The notes: generated from the letters alone by a model not told the origin. 64,000 bases of DNA from Aestuariibacter sp. A3R04 (GCF_018860805.1 NZ_JAHKQR010000011.1:1418952-1482951), one strand, 5' to 3'; counted from the first letter of the stretch, positions 42,295 through 52,383 are shown. A program made the numbers and translations.

Positions 42295-43674
42295 CTAACT
42301 CCGGCGCCACGTAGTACCTTGTGCGCCATCTTCCAATACCACACCTAACGCAGTAAGTGCATCTCTGGCAGCATCAGCTGCAGCCCAATCTCTATTAGCC
42401 CTGGCATCATTTCGCTGTTTGATCAGAGCTTCGATATGTGCCGTTTCATCTTCACTACCACCACCTTGCAACCACGCTTGAGGCTCAGCTTGCAACACAC
42501 CTAAGATAGCTCCCAACCCTTTTAAAACGGACGCAAGTCTAGCGGCTTCCTGGGTATCCATTTTTTGTTTATTTATGTCTCGAGCGACTTCAAATAATAC
42601 CGACACTGCCTCTGGTACATTGAGATCATCGTTCATTGCGGCTTCAAATTTAGCCAAGTACCCACCGTAATTCAGCGGCGTACTCTCGTCAGGCGTAACA
42701 TCTCTAAGTGCCGTGTACAGTCTTTCCAGCGCCGCTTTAGCCTGGGTAATATTGTCAAGCGAATAGCTCAGCTGACTGCGATAATGGGCAGACATCAAAA
42801 AGAAACGCAAGGATTCTCCATCATGCTCCTTTAACACATCTCTTAACGTAAAGAAGTTACCCAGCGACTTGGACATTTTCTCGTTGTCTACCTGCACCAT
42901 ACCTGTGTGCATCCAGGTATTAACATAAGGCGAATCAAACGCACAGCACGATTGGGCCACTTCATTTTCATGGTGAGGAAACGTCAAATCAGAGCCACCA
43001 CCGTGAATATCAAAATGGGCTCCCAGGTGCTTGTGATTCATTGCCGAACATTCAATATGCCACCCGGGCCGCCCTTCGCCCCAGGGAGACGCCCAGCTTG
43101 GCTCGCCGGCTTTGGCTTTTTTCCATAATACAAAGTCTAAAGGGTCGTCTTTACCCGCCGCCACTTCAACCCGTGCACCAGCTTGCAATTGTTCCAAATT
43201 TTGCTTGCTCAACTTACCGTAATCAGGAAACTGGCTTACATCAAACAGCACATCGCCACTTTCGGCAACGTAAGCAAACCCTTTGGTAATTAGCGTTTCG
43301 ATAACGCTAATAATTTCAGGCATGTGAGTAGTGACTCTGGGTTCAATATCTGGCGCCAGCAAATTTATCGCAGCGAAATCTTCGTGCATCATAGCGATGG
43401 TACGTTCAGTCAATGCCTGTACACTTTCACCATTTTCGTTGGCGCGGGCTATGATTTTGTCGTCGACATCGGTGATGTTTCGCACGTAGGTCACATCGAA
43501 CTGTAAATGACGCAGGTAGCGCACCAGTAAATCAAAACTGAGGTAGGTTCTGGCATGGCCCATGTGACTGAGGTCGTACACCGTAATACCACACACATAA
43601 AGCCCCACTTTTCCTTCCTTGAGCGGAACGAAAGGCGCTTTTTCACGAGTGCGGGTATTGTATAGGTGTAGCAT
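42295..43674 (-). CDS. cysS: Cysteinyl-tRNA synthetase
   Basis: The 459-residue enzyme charges tRNA-Cys. Seen are '[18 protein letters not shown]' (zinc Cys and HIGH-type motif), the zinc ligands in '[10 protein letters not shown]' and '[11 protein letters not shown]'-like '[17 protein letters not shown]', and '[12 protein letters not shown]' (KMSKS). The C-terminal part carries the DALR anticodon region. ATG 43674 has AGAGGAAG upstream; a longer frame to 43743 is unlikely. It is divergent from ppiB. Confidence 0.95.
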   Translation of the reverse strand: MLHLYNTRTREKAPFVPLKEGKVGLYVCGITVYDLSHMGHARTYLSFDLLVRYLRHLQFDVTYVRNITDVDDKIIARANENGESVQALTERTIAMMHEDFAAINLLAPDIEPRVTTHMPEIISVIETLITKGFAYVAESGDVLFDVSQFPDYGKLSKQNLEQLQAGARVEVAAGKDDPLDFVLWKKAKAGEPSWASPWGEGRPGWHIECSAMNHKHLGAHFDIHGGGSDLTFPHHENEVAQSCCAFDSPYVNTWMHTGMVQVDNEKMSKSLGNFFTLRDVLKEHDGESLRFFLMSAHYRSQLSYSLDNITQAKAALERLYTALRDVTPDESTPLNYGGYLAKFEAAMNDDLNVPEAVSVLFEVARDINKQKMDTQEAARLASVLKGLGAILGVLQAEPQAWLQGGGSEDETAHIEALIKQRNDARANRDWAAADAARDALTALGVVLEDGAQGTTWRRS

Positions 43675-43845
43675 GGTCTTCCTCTGTCTTCTATGTATAA
43701 GTAAATTCGGGCGAAAGTGTAGCACTACCGGCCCTCGCCGCACAGGTTTTGCCGTGTTTTATCAGCGAATAATTTCACTTAACGTTGAAATCAGCTACCA
43801 TTAGCCCACTTTTAAACGCCGTAGATATTAAATAAGGGGCGCAAC

Positions 43846-44340
43846 ATGGTTACCTTAAAAACCAACTTTGGGGATATCACCCTCGAACTCTTCGCTGACA
43901 AAGCACCAGCTACCGTTGAGAATTTCCTCAATTACGTAAAGGAAGGCTTCTACGACAACACAATTTTTCACCGCGTAATTGACGGTTTTATGATCCAGGG
44001 TGGCGGTTTTACTGCCGATATGGAACAGAAAGCCACTAACGCACCTATCGCGAATGAAGCCAACAATGGTGTTGCTAATGACGCAGGCACCATTGCAATG
44101 GCGCGTACGAACGATCCTCATTCTGCTACTGCACAGTTTTTTATCAACATAAAAGACAACGATTTTCTGAACTTCTCCAGTGAATCAGTTAACGGTTGGG
44201 GCTATTGTGTATTCGGCAAAGTGTCAGAAGGTATGGACGTCGTAGAAAAAATCAAAAACGTTAAAACCGGTACTAGCGGCTTCCACCAAGACGTGCCAGA
44301 AGAGCCAGTAATCATCGAATCTGCGGTTATTGCAGAATAA
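43846..44340 (+). CDS. ppiB: Peptidyl-prolyl cis-trans isomerase B (cyclophilin)
   Basis: The 164-residue cytoplasmic cyclophilin has no signal peptide, which marks PpiB rather than PpiA. Active-site blocks are '[15 protein letters not shown]', '[19 protein letters not shown]' and '[15 protein letters not shown]'. It is divergent from cysS and followed by lpxH after a small hairpin, the usual gammaproteobacterial order. Confidence 0.95.
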   Translation: MVTLKTNFGDITLELFADKAPATVENFLNYVKEGFYDNTIFHRVIDGFMIQGGGFTADMEQKATNAPIANEANNGVANDAGTIAMARTNDPHSATAQFFINIKDNDFLNFSSESVNGWGYCVFGKVSEGMDVVEKIKNVKTGTSGFHQDVPEEPVIIESAVIAE

Positions 44341-44350
44341 TCGCTGCATA

Positions 44351-44371
44351 AGGGTGGTATCTCGCCACCCT
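44351..44371 (+). terminator. Small hairpin between ppiB and lpxH
   Basis: AGGGTGG (44351-44357) and CCACCCT (44365-44371) form a 7-bp stem with a seven-base loop. No T-tract follows, so read-through into lpxH is likely. Confidence 0.5.
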
Positions 44372-44390
44372 CCAATTGTTGTACAACACC

Positions 44391-45125
44391 ATGTCGTTTA
44401 CCTATTTTATTGCCGATTTACACCTCAGCGATGACCGCCCGGATATCACCGCTTGTTTACTGACATTCTTACAGCGGGATGCGCCTCAAGCCGAGGCTCT
44501 TTACGTGTTAGGCGATCTATTTGAGGTATGGATTGGCGATGACAATGTCACACCTTTTAATGAGCAAATAGCCGCCGCGTTTAAGCAGGTCAGTTTACAT
44601 ACCCCTGTGTATTTTATTCACGGAAATCGTGACTTTGCCATTCGCAAGGGCTGGGCGACAAAAGCCGGTATGACATTGTTAAACGAGCAAGAAGTCATTT
44701 CGCTGTACGGCACACCGACACTCATCACCCATGGCGACGAATTGTGCACTAAAGACGTGGCTTATCAAAAATTCAGAAAAAAAAGCCGGGGATGGTGGTG
44801 GCCGCGCCTGATGCTCGCACTGCCTCTGTGGTATCGCCGGCGAGTTGCAGAAAATGGCCGTAAAAAGAGTAAGCTGAATCAACAAGGCCTCAGACCTGAT
44901 ATAATGGATGTCACACCAGAGGAAGTAGAACGAGTAATGGCAAAGTATCAGGTGAAGCAGCTGATCCACGGTCATACACATCGTCCGAATATTCATACCC
45001 TAAACGTAAACGGCGAACCGGCAACGCGGATCGTTCTCGGCGACTGGTACGATCAGGGTTCAATTCTCAAAGTCAGTGCTCAGAGTATCACCCTTGAGCG
45101 CCGGGATTTTGCGAAAAGAAATTAG
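44391..45125 (+). CDS. lpxH: UDP-2,3-diacylglucosamine diphosphatase
   Basis: The 244-residue metallophosphoesterase makes lipid X in lipid A synthesis at the inner membrane face. Metal motifs are 'FIADLHLSDDRPDITA' (DxH), 'LGDLFEVWIGDDN' (GDxxD), 'FIHGNRDFAI' (GNRD), 'LITHGDELCT' (HGD) and 'LIHGHTHRPN' (GHTH). ATG 44391 is chosen; an in-frame TTG at 44376 would add five residues. No strong ribosome site is seen, and coupling to ppiB is possible. Confidence 0.94.
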   Translation: MSFTYFIADLHLSDDRPDITACLLTFLQRDAPQAEALYVLGDLFEVWIGDDNVTPFNEQIAAAFKQVSLHTPVYFIHGNRDFAIRKGWATKAGMTLLNEQEVISLYGTPTLITHGDELCTKDVAYQKFRKKSRGWWWPRLMLALPLWYRRRVAENGRKKSKLNQQGLRPDIMDVTPEEVERVMAKYQVKQLIHGHTHRPNIHTLNVNGEPATRIVLGDWYDQGSILKVSAQSITLERRDFAKRN

Positions 45126-45489
45126 TCCTGGGCGGTTAGTTGATTGTTCAATTAATACAAACGCGATAATACTGCGTCGAAAATGAAGCTATCGTTCCGC
45201 ATCATGTTCAATTGGCAAAAAAACCAGTATATTCATATTAATCAGAGCGTTATGTTATAACAAATCAATATAAATCTGTCATCCTTTCGCCATAAATCAT
45301 TCATTTATCGTTAACCATACTGTCACAGAGCTCTCCTAGGCTACGTTCTGACCCAGGCTAGGGACGTCTGCTACTGACATCTGGAACAGAAGGTCCACAC
45401 ACCCCTTCTGGCCCCTCGCCCAACCTGATGGCTACCGGCTGAACTTTACATCAACGCCGATAATGACAACAAAATTAGGAATATCTGAA
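45126..45489 (+). promoter_or_regulatory. Leader region of the alkaline phosphatases with Pho-box-like half-sites
   Basis: No gene is seen in this 364-base stretch. CTGTCAT (45276-45282) and CTGTCAC (45320-45326) match Pho-box repeat units, though neither is followed at 11 bases by a second perfect copy. CCTAGGCT at 45335 with AGGCTAGG at 45354 can form a short hairpin in the leader. PhoB control of the phosphatases is likely but rests on half-sites. Confidence 0.45.
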
Positions 45490-47073
45490 ATGAAATTTAA
45501 CTGGAAAGCTTCTGTCAGTGCACTGGCATTGGCGGTTTCTTCTGGTTTGCAGGCCGATGTTTTACCTGCACATCAGAGCGAAAGCCCCTGGTTCACAGAC
45601 GCACAAACCAAAATTGCTTCTAAGCTTGAAACGACAAACAATTTCAAGGCGAAAAACGTGATCCTTTTCGTTGGCGATGGTATGGGAATTTCTACCCTGA
45701 CTGCGTCACGGATCCGAAAAGGGCAACTGGCCGGTCATCCTGGAGAGGAAGGTTACCTGGCCTGGGAAGCGTTTCCAGGTACAGCGCTGGTTAAAACGTA
45801 CAACGTCGATGCACAAACGCCCGACTCTGCAGGTACCATGACAGCGATGATGTCGGGGTTAAAAACAGATGTGGGTGTTATTGGTGTTGACGCTGACATA
45901 GAGCGTGGAGAATGTGCCACGGTCGCAGGCAACGAAGTTATTACTGCACTGGAACTCGCTGAAATTAAAGGCCTGTCTACCGGTGTTGTATCAACGGCGC
46001 GTATTACTCACGCCACACCAGCAGCCACTTACGCTAAGTCGGCTGATCGCAACTGGGAAGATATCTCAGATATGCCAGAAGAAGCGATCGCCGCAGGTTG
46101 TGTAGATATCGCTGACCAATTAGTACATTTTGAACAATTCCTCGAAGCACGCTACTCAGGTATCGATGTGGATGGCATTGATGTAGCAATGGGCGGTGGC
46201 CGCCGTCACTTTTTGCCTAAAGATGCTGCTTTTAACAGCAACGATGCAGTGAGTGAAGTGGAAGGTGACCGCACTGACGAGCGCGACCTTACAGCCGAAT
46301 GGCAGGCAATGTACGACGATGGCGTCTACGTGACAGACAAAGCAGGCTTTGAGGCAATTGATGCAGCTTCAACAACTCGTTTGCTGGGTTTGTTCAATGA
46401 ATCTCACATGCAGTATGATGCCGATCGCGAAAACGATGTAGCCGGTGAACCATCTATTGCGGAAATGACAGATAAAGCCATTGATATTCTCGACAACAAC
46501 GAGAAAGGCTATTTCCTGATGGTAGAATCGGGACGTATCGACCACGCGCACCACGCGGGCAATGCCTCCGGTGCTCTGTCCGACACCTTGGCGTTTGAAG
46601 CGGCTATTCAGGCTGCAATCGATGCCACAGACCCTTCAGAAACCCTGATCCTGGTTACCGCTGATCACGGTCACGTATTTACCATTGCTGGTTATCCCAA
46701 ACGCGGTAACCCCATTCTTGGCAAGGTGGTTAATGTCGGCGCAGATGATGCCGCTGAAGCTGCTGACGGCATGCCCTACACTACCGTTGGCTACATGAAT
46801 GGTATTGGTTTCGCCGACTTGGGCACAGAGACCGACTCAGACGCTGTGTATGCAGAAGACGTCAACGCCGGTCGCATGGACTTATCTGCCGTTGACACCA
46901 CCGCAGCAGGCTATCACCAGGAAGCCCTGATCCCACTGTCGTCTGAAACGCATTCGGGTGAAGATATCGCGCTGCATGGCATGGGACCAGGTAGTCAGCT
47001 TATTCAAGGTGTCATTGAGCAAAGTGTTGTATTCCACCTGATTAACCAGTCTTTAGGACTGATTGAAGAATAA
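45490..47073 (+). CDS. phoA: PhoA-type alkaline phosphatase (first copy)
   Basis: The 527-residue periplasmic enzyme has a signal peptide (about 1-22, ending LQA) and the alkaline phosphatase fold: metal Asp in 'ILFVGDGMGIST', nucleophile Ser113 in 'QTPDSAGTMTAMMSG', 'VVSTARITHATPAATYA', 'MVESGRIDHAHHAGN' and 'LVTADHGHVFT'. It releases phosphate from organic esters. Start 45490 has AGGA nine bases upstream; a frame open to 45463 is not supported. A second, lipoprotein copy follows 13 bases later, so the two form one operon behind Pho-box-like half-sites. Confidence 0.92.
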   Translation: MKFNWKASVSALALAVSSGLQADVLPAHQSESPWFTDAQTKIASKLETTNNFKAKNVILFVGDGMGISTLTASRIRKGQLAGHPGEEGYLAWEAFPGTALVKTYNVDAQTPDSAGTMTAMMSGLKTDVGVIGVDADIERGECATVAGNEVITALELAEIKGLSTGVVSTARITHATPAATYAKSADRNWEDISDMPEEAIAAGCVDIADQLVHFEQFLEARYSGIDVDGIDVAMGGGRRHFLPKDAAFNSNDAVSEVEGDRTDERDLTAEWQAMYDDGVYVTDKAGFEAIDAASTTRLLGLFNESHMQYDADRENDVAGEPSIAEMTDKAIDILDNNEKGYFLMVESGRIDHAHHAGNASGALSDTLAFEAAIQAAIDATDPSETLILVTADHGHVFTIAGYPKRGNPILGKVVNVGADDAAEAADGMPYTTVGYMNGIGFADLGTETDSDAVYAEDVNAGRMDLSAVDTTAAGYHQEALIPLSSETHSGEDIALHGMGPGSQLIQGVIEQSVVFHLINQSLGLIEE

Positions 47074-47086
47074 TAAAGAGGACATC

Positions 47087-49003
47087 ATGAAAGTATTTAA
47101 ATATAGCCTTATAGCACTGGCCTTGGCGGGCCTGACCGCGTGTTCTCTTGACGGCGACGACGGCGAAGATGGCGCAGCAGGTCAAAATGGCAACAACGGT
47201 CTAAACAGCCTTACCGTACAAACAGAACTGGCGATGGGCGATGCCAACTGCCCCAATAGTGGCGTGCGCATCGACTCAGGACTCGATACAGACAGTGACG
47301 ACACCTTGGCGGATTCAGAGATCACTGCGACCAGTTATGTCTGCGTACCCGCCGAAACTTCTGTTTCCACGGATCAACTGCTCACCAGTCTTAACAACGA
47401 CTACTTTGTATCGGGTCAAGCAGAAATCGAAACTGCCAAAAACACCTGGTTACGTGCCACCGGCACAGCTTCCACAAATGACGTACAAAGCACAACTTCA
47501 CAAAGTGGAGTAACTAAACACGCTTCAGTTGAAGCGGCAGTAGCTTCATTAAAGGGCAAAGCCAAAAACGTAATTCTCTTCGTTGGCGATGGTATGGGCG
47601 TATCTACCGTCACGGCGGCTCGGATTCTTGAAGGACAAATGAACGGCGAAAGTGGTGAAGAAAATCAACTTAGCTTCGATCGTTTCCCGTTTGCAGGACT
47701 TTCAAAAACCTACAACGTCGATGCCCAAACGCCAGATTCTGCTGGCACCATGACAGCAATGATGAGTGGCGTAAAAACAGATGTTGGCGTAATTGGTGTT
47801 GATGAGAACATCGAACGTGGAGACTGCAGCACTGTAGCTGGCAGTGAGCTTGTCACCGCATTGGAACTGGCTGAACTGGCGGGTAAATCCACCGGTATTA
47901 TTTCTACTGCCCGAATTACCCATGCCACACCTGCAGCGACCTATGCCAAATCAGCTGACCGCAATTGGGAAGATATCTCAGATATGCCTGCCGATGCCGT
48001 TGACGCTGGCTGCACCGACATTGCATCACAGTTAATTAGCTTTGAAGCAGATATGGAAGCCCGTTTTGACGGCGCAGACGTAGATGGCATCGAAGTGATA
48101 ATGGGCGGCGGTCGCCGTCACTTTTTGCCAAAAGATGCTGCGTTTAACAGTCCGGATGCATCAAGCAGCGTTGAAGGTGACCGCACTGACAATCGCGACC
48201 TGACGGCGGAATGGACAAGCCTGTATCCCAATGGCAGATACATCTACGATCAATCTGGCTTTGACGGGTTAAACACAGAAACCACAGAACGCGTATTTGG
48301 TTTATTTAACGAGTCTCATATGCAATACGAAGCTGATCGCAGCAATGATATTGCCGGTGAGCCTTCCATCAGCGAGATGACTGAAACCGCAATTAAAATC
48401 CTCGACAACAACGACGACGGTTTCTTCCTGATGGTTGAATCTGGACGCATTGACCATGCCCACCATGCGGGCAACGCTTACGGAGCATTAACTGACACCA
48501 TCGCGTTGTCAGAAGCCGTTGCCGTTGCCGATGAGCTCACCAATGATGACGATACCCTCATTATTGTTACCGCCGACCACGGTCACGTTTTCACCATTGC
48601 CGGTTATCCGAAACGGGGTAACCCCATTTTGGGCAAAGTGGTAAATGTGGGAGCTGATGAACCCGCTTCGGCAGCGGACGGTATGCCATACACCACTGTT
48701 GGCTACATGAACGGTTTAGGCTTCCGTGACCTGGGTGACGAAACTGACGCTGATGAAGGCTACGGTTACGCCGTTGACGCCGGACGCAAGGATCTTAGCG
48801 ACGTAGACACCACTACACCGGGGTACCACCAAGAAGCGTTGATCCCGCTGTCTTCTGAAACCCATTCTGGTGAAGACGTGGGTATTTACGCAAAAGGACC
48901 CGGAGCGTTTCTCGTTAACAGCACCAACGAGCAAAGCGTCATTTTCCATGTTATGGACTTCGCAGGTGACCTCATCGGAGAGGCCGAAGCGGCAATAGAG
49001 TAA
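47087..49003 (+). CDS. Lipoprotein PhoA-type alkaline phosphatase with acidic N-terminal extension (second copy)
   Basis: The 638-residue lipoprotein (lipobox LTAC, Cys19) carries a short collagen-like Gly-Asp stretch, a DUF7151-like segment (about 30-90; 'LAMGDANCPNSGVRIDSGLD'), and an alkaline phosphatase domain (about 150-638) that closely matches the preceding gene. The nucleophile is Ser218 in 'QTPDSAGTMTAMMSG'; metal motifs are intact. It probably acts at the outer membrane surface while the first copy is periplasmic. The Gly-rich stretch looks like a flexible stalk. GAGGACATC precedes ATG 47087. Confidence 0.9.
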   Translation: MKVFKYSLIALALAGLTACSLDGDDGEDGAAGQNGNNGLNSLTVQTELAMGDANCPNSGVRIDSGLDTDSDDTLADSEITATSYVCVPAETSVSTDQLLTSLNNDYFVSGQAEIETAKNTWLRATGTASTNDVQSTTSQSGVTKHASVEAAVASLKGKAKNVILFVGDGMGVSTVTAARILEGQMNGESGEENQLSFDRFPFAGLSKTYNVDAQTPDSAGTMTAMMSGVKTDVGVIGVDENIERGDCSTVAGSELVTALELAELAGKSTGIISTARITHATPAATYAKSADRNWEDISDMPADAVDAGCTDIASQLISFEADMEARFDGADVDGIEVIMGGGRRHFLPKDAAFNSPDASSSVEGDRTDNRDLTAEWTSLYPNGRYIYDQSGFDGLNTETTERVFGLFNESHMQYEADRSNDIAGEPSISEMTETAIKILDNNDDGFFLMVESGRIDHAHHAGNAYGALTDTIALSEAVAVADELTNDDDTLIIVTADHGHVFTIAGYPKRGNPILGKVVNVGADEPASAADGMPYTTVGYMNGLGFRDLGDETDADEGYGYAVDAGRKDLSDVDTTTPGYHQEALIPLSSETHSGEDVGIYAKGPGAFLVNSTNEQSVIFHVMDFAGDLIGEAEAAIE

Positions 49004-49019
49004 TCATACCAAGCTGTAT

Positions 49020-49039
49020 GGGCGCGCATCTGCGCGCCC
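49020..49039 (+). terminator. GC-rich hairpin after the alkaline phosphatases
   Basis: GGGCGCGCA (49020-49028) and TGCGCGCCC (49031-49039) form a tight stem followed by TTGTTCT. It ends or attenuates the operon before the next gene 25 bases later. Confidence 0.6.
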
Positions 49040-49064
49040 TTGTTCTAAAACAAGGCACCAACTA

Positions 49065-49814
49065 ATGAGAAAAATACTTCTGCTACTTATTACACTTTCC
49101 GGCACATTCAGCGCTACGGCCCAACAAGCCGATAACAAGATCCCCTCGCAATGTGTTGAACAACAACAATGGATGAAAGCAGACTTTGTAATATCCGAAC
49201 AGCGCGCAGACAAGGTACTCAAACGCTCTCTCACATTGTGGAGAAAGCCCAATGTGGTTGCTCACCAATACGCGCAACAACAGATTACCCAGATGTGGGA
49301 ACACGTGAATCAACGTGTTAAAGCAACGCGTTTTTTCGACGCCCATGAACGGGCTATAGAATATCAACCTGGTGAAACCATTCACGGTCACACAGACAAC
49401 AATTGGCCCTATCGCTACCAGTTAATAAAACCTGGTTTTTTAGCGTCGCTGGAAAAAACGCGTACCGAGGGAGAGGGCTGCGCCTTGGAAGAATATTACA
49501 GTGGTAATATCGGTAATGACTCTGTTTCCGTGGTTTGGCTGCCAGCCATGAAGTTACTCAAGGCTATGACCGTTGGCAAAAACCACCGTGAAGTACGCTG
49601 GTCACTGCAGCAATTAGCTCATGACCAACCTGCTATCCGTGCTTTTTTCACCAAACGCGCTGATTTTCAAAGCACAGATTTTGCTGATATCGGCGATGAC
49701 CATACCGATCCATTCTTAACGAACATGGTACATCAGGGTTTTATCGAACCCGCTGCATCAGGCTTTTACGATGTCAACGGCACAGCGATCGAGGGGTCTG
49801 GCCACAGCCATTAA
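49065..49814 (+). CDS. Periplasmic protein of unknown function linked to the phosphatases
   Basis: The 249-residue protein has a signal peptide (about 1-19, ending ATA|QQ) and a soluble domain with two cysteines ('PSQCVEQQQW', 'GEGCALEEYY') that may form a disulfide. Notable blocks are 'LWRKPNVVAHQYAQQQITQM', 'YQPGETIHGHTDNNWPYRYQ' and a His/Asp-rich end ('DIGDDHTDPFLTN', 'GSGHSH') that could bind metal. I recognise no family. Its place directly after two alkaline phosphatases suggests a part in phosphate scavenging or phosphatase maturation. The start is at the first ATG. Confidence 0.7.
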   Translation: MRKILLLLITLSGTFSATAQQADNKIPSQCVEQQQWMKADFVISEQRADKVLKRSLTLWRKPNVVAHQYAQQQITQMWEHVNQRVKATRFFDAHERAIEYQPGETIHGHTDNNWPYRYQLIKPGFLASLEKTRTEGEGCALEEYYSGNIGNDSVSVVWLPAMKLLKAMTVGKNHREVRWSLQQLAHDQPAIRAFFTKRADFQSTDFADIGDDHTDPFLTNMVHQGFIEPAASGFYDVNGTAIEGSGHSH

Positions 49815-49912
49815 TTACAATTTATCAGTACAGGAAGCAGGCCTACAGATTGCAATTGATTAGGGTTGTGGTATAAACCTTAGGCTGATTCTTCATCACG
49901 GACGGTGAACGT

Positions 49913-50539
49913 ATGTCTGTTTTCTTACTCAATGATGCCAACTTTCTTTTTACCTCAGCACTTTGCATTGTAGTGCTACTTTTCTTATTAGAAGCCGCGG
50001 GCCTGCTTTTTGGCACCAGTTTTCTTGGCATTTTCGATGATCTCCCCGAAGTCGACACCGATCCAGAAGTGCTAACAGGCCTATCTGCATTAACGAACTG
50101 GTTAGCATTAAACAAATTACCGGTTATGGTTTGGTTTATCCTGTTTTTAACCATATTTGGTATTACCGGTATTGGTTTTAATATGGCATATACGAGTTAT
50201 GTGTCTGACGGTTTCATTCCCCCTGTGTTGGGTGTCCCGCTGGCGATGATTGCCGCTCTGCCCCTTACTGGCAGGTTAGGAGGGCTGCTGGCCAGGCTTC
50301 TTCCGAAAAATGATTCATCCGCTTTAAAGGCTGATGAATTTGCGGGCTCTGTAGCCGTAATTACCATTGGCATCGCCAGATCGGGTAGCCCCGCCGAGGC
50401 AAAATTTACCGACCACCATGCTCAACCGCATTACGTACTGGTTGAACCCTTTGAACCACACGATACGTTTAACACTGGCGACAAGGTTATCCTTGTGAAG
50501 AAAACACAACATAGCTGGCTCGCCACACGCTACGTGTAA
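49913..50539 (+). CDS. yqiJ: YqiJ-family membrane protein with OB-fold (NfeD-like)
   Basis: The 208-residue inner-membrane protein has three or four helices (about 12-34, 68-95, 105-128) and a C-terminal OB-like domain ('GSVAVITIGIARSGSPAEAK' through 'GDKVILVKKTQ'). It matches YqiJ, the partner of the flotillin YqiK, which follows 26 bases later in the same direction. NfeD-like proteins work with SPFH proteins in membrane microdomain organisation. ATG 49913 follows GGACGGTGAACGT. Confidence 0.88.
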   Translation: MSVFLLNDANFLFTSALCIVVLLFLLEAAGLLFGTSFLGIFDDLPEVDTDPEVLTGLSALTNWLALNKLPVMVWFILFLTIFGITGIGFNMAYTSYVSDGFIPPVLGVPLAMIAALPLTGRLGGLLARLLPKNDSSALKADEFAGSVAVITIGIARSGSPAEAKFTDHHAQPHYVLVEPFEPHDTFNTGDKVILVKKTQHSWLATRYV

Positions 50540-50565
50540 ATCTGCAGTAAAAAGGAAGTAGTGAT

Positions 50566-52302
50566 ATGGAAACTTATACAAATAATAACCTGCCAGTAGT
50601 GCTAATTATTGCCGCAATTGTGGTGATTGCGCTCATGACTATTGGTTTGATATTCGCAAAACTGTACAAACGGGCCACGAAGGAAACCGCGTTTGTGAGA
50701 ACAGGGCTTGGGGGCGAAAAAGTCATTAAGGATGGAGGTGCAATTGTCCTTCCTGTGGTGCATGAAATCATTCCGGTAAATATGAATACCCTTCGTATTG
50801 AGGTGGAAAAAACCCAGAAAGACGCACTGATCACCAAAGATCGCATGCGCGTAGATGTAAAAGCCGATTTCTATCTGCGGGTTGCGCCAAATGAAAGCGG
50901 TATATCAATGGCAGCACAAACCCTGGGTACCAGAACCACCCGAGCAGAAGAAGTCAAGAAGCTCATGGAATCGAAATTTGTTGATGTTCTGCGCGCGGTG
51001 GCAGCGGAAATGACCATGACGGAAATGCATGAACAACGGGCTGACTTTGTTCAAAAGGTACAGCAAAGTGTAGCAAACGACTTAGAGAAAAACGGCCTGG
51101 AATTGGAATCAGTCAGTTTGACGGGCTTTGACCAGACGGACCTGGAATTCTTCAACGAAAATAACGCGTTTGACGCAGAGGGCCGCGCCAGACTTGCTAA
51201 AATTATCGAGGAGAAGCGCAAAGAAACCAACGACATTCAGCAAGAAAACCGCATAAAAATCGAAACCCGCAACCTCGACGCAGAGAAAGAATCCCTCAAC
51301 ATCAGACGTGAAGAAGAAGAAGCCCGTCTGACACAAGAGCAAGTTTTACAATTTAAACGTCAGGAACAAAAAGCTGAGATTGCAAAACAACGGGAACAAA
51401 AAGAGCAGGAAGAGCGTGAAGCCGCTATTGCCAAAGAACGGGCCATTGAAACTGCGGAAATTGAAAAATCCAGAGAACTAGAAACACAAGAAATCGCCAA
51501 GCGAAAGGCCTTAGAACAAGCTCGAATTCTTCAGCAACAAGAGATTGAAGTTGCAGAACAGATTAAACAAATTGCCGTTGCGACAAAATCTGAAGAAGAG
51601 TCTGCTGCCCGAGCCAAAGCTGCAGAAGCTGAGAAAACCAAAGTAGAGAAAGAAGAAGCGGTGACGACTGCAAGACAGGTTGCAGATGCGAAACGTCGCA
51701 TGGAAATCGAAGTTATTGACGCTCGCAAAGAAGCAGAGCGGGAAGCGGTGGGGATCACTGTCGAAGCACAAGCGAAAAGAGAAGCGGCGGAAAATGCTGC
51801 AGAAGCGATTCTCACAGAAGCCAAAGCCACTGCAGATGCCAAAATGCTGCAGGCTGAGGCCGATGAAAAAGTACTGGCCGTTGAGGCCGCCGGTAAACAA
51901 GCGCTTTATGATGCGGAAAACACACTAAAAAATGAGCAAATTGATTTGCAAAAATCCATGGCCATACTCAAGGTATTGCCAGAAATTATTGCCAATGCAG
52001 TAAAACCGCTGGAAAATATTGATGGAATTAAAATTCTACAGGGCTACGGCACGGGCAATCTGTCTTCTGCCGACGGTACAATAAGTAGCGGAAATGGTAG
52101 CATGGCCGATCAGGTAACTCAGGCTGCACTGAATTATCGCGCAAACGCACCGGTTGTTGATGCATTACTTCGCGAAGTGGGATTAGTAGATAAGCAATCC
52201 GGTACCTTGTCCGACCTGGTGAAAGGACAAAGCGATTTACTCACCCCAACATCCGTAGACAGCGAGACGCAAAACCCGCCTAGCCCAGGGAAAGATCAGT
52301 AG
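50566..52302 (+). CDS. yqiK: YqiK flotillin-like SPFH protein
   Basis: The 578-residue protein has an N-terminal membrane helix (about 8-31), an SPFH domain (about 35-210; 'AFVRTGLGGEKVIKDGGAIV', 'LRIEVEKTQKDALITKDRMR') and a very long charged coiled coil (about 210-460) rich in Glu, Ala and Lys, then a tail with 'AILKVLPEIIANAVKPLENI' and a Gly/Ser-rich end. It forms membrane scaffolds with YqiJ. AAGGAAGTAGTGAT precedes the ATG. A strong terminator follows. Confidence 0.9.
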   Translation: METYTNNNLPVVLIIAAIVVIALMTIGLIFAKLYKRATKETAFVRTGLGGEKVIKDGGAIVLPVVHEIIPVNMNTLRIEVEKTQKDALITKDRMRVDVKADFYLRVAPNESGISMAAQTLGTRTTRAEEVKKLMESKFVDVLRAVAAEMTMTEMHEQRADFVQKVQQSVANDLEKNGLELESVSLTGFDQTDLEFFNENNAFDAEGRARLAKIIEEKRKETNDIQQENRIKIETRNLDAEKESLNIRREEEEARLTQEQVLQFKRQEQKAEIAKQREQKEQEEREAAIAKERAIETAEIEKSRELETQEIAKRKALEQARILQQQEIEVAEQIKQIAVATKSEEESAARAKAAEAEKTKVEKEEAVTTARQVADAKRRMEIEVIDARKEAEREAVGITVEAQAKREAAENAAEAILTEAKATADAKMLQAEADEKVLAVEAAGKQALYDAENTLKNEQIDLQKSMAILKVLPEIIANAVKPLENIDGIKILQGYGTGNLSSADGTISSGNGSMADQVTQAALNYRANAPVVDALLREVGLVDKQSGTLSDLVKGQSDLLTPTSVDSETQNPPSPGKDQ

Positions 52303-52343
52303 CTCCCTTGAGTATTCCCCTTTTAACAGAACATAAAGTAAAT

Positions 52344-52372
52344 AAAAAGCAGCGCACTGGCGCTGCTTTTTT
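52344..52372. terminator. Strong bidirectional Rho-independent terminator
   Basis: GCAGCGC (52349-52355) and GCGCTGC (52360-52366) pair around a four-base loop, flanked by A5 before and T6 after. It serves yqiK and the convergent DUF3857 gene. Confidence 0.92.
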
Positions 52373-52383
52373 GCTGTATCGTC

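Noticed and set aside
47087..47200. The GDDGEDGAAGQNG stretch as a true collagen-like domain
   Set aside because: Only a few Gly-X-Y triplets are present; it is better seen as a short acidic stalk before the DUF7151-like segment.
51511..51900. Long minus-strand open frames opposite the yqiK coiled coil
   Set aside because: They are Phe/Cys/Ser-rich shadows created by the Glu/Lys/Ala-rich coding strand and lack starts with ribosome sites.
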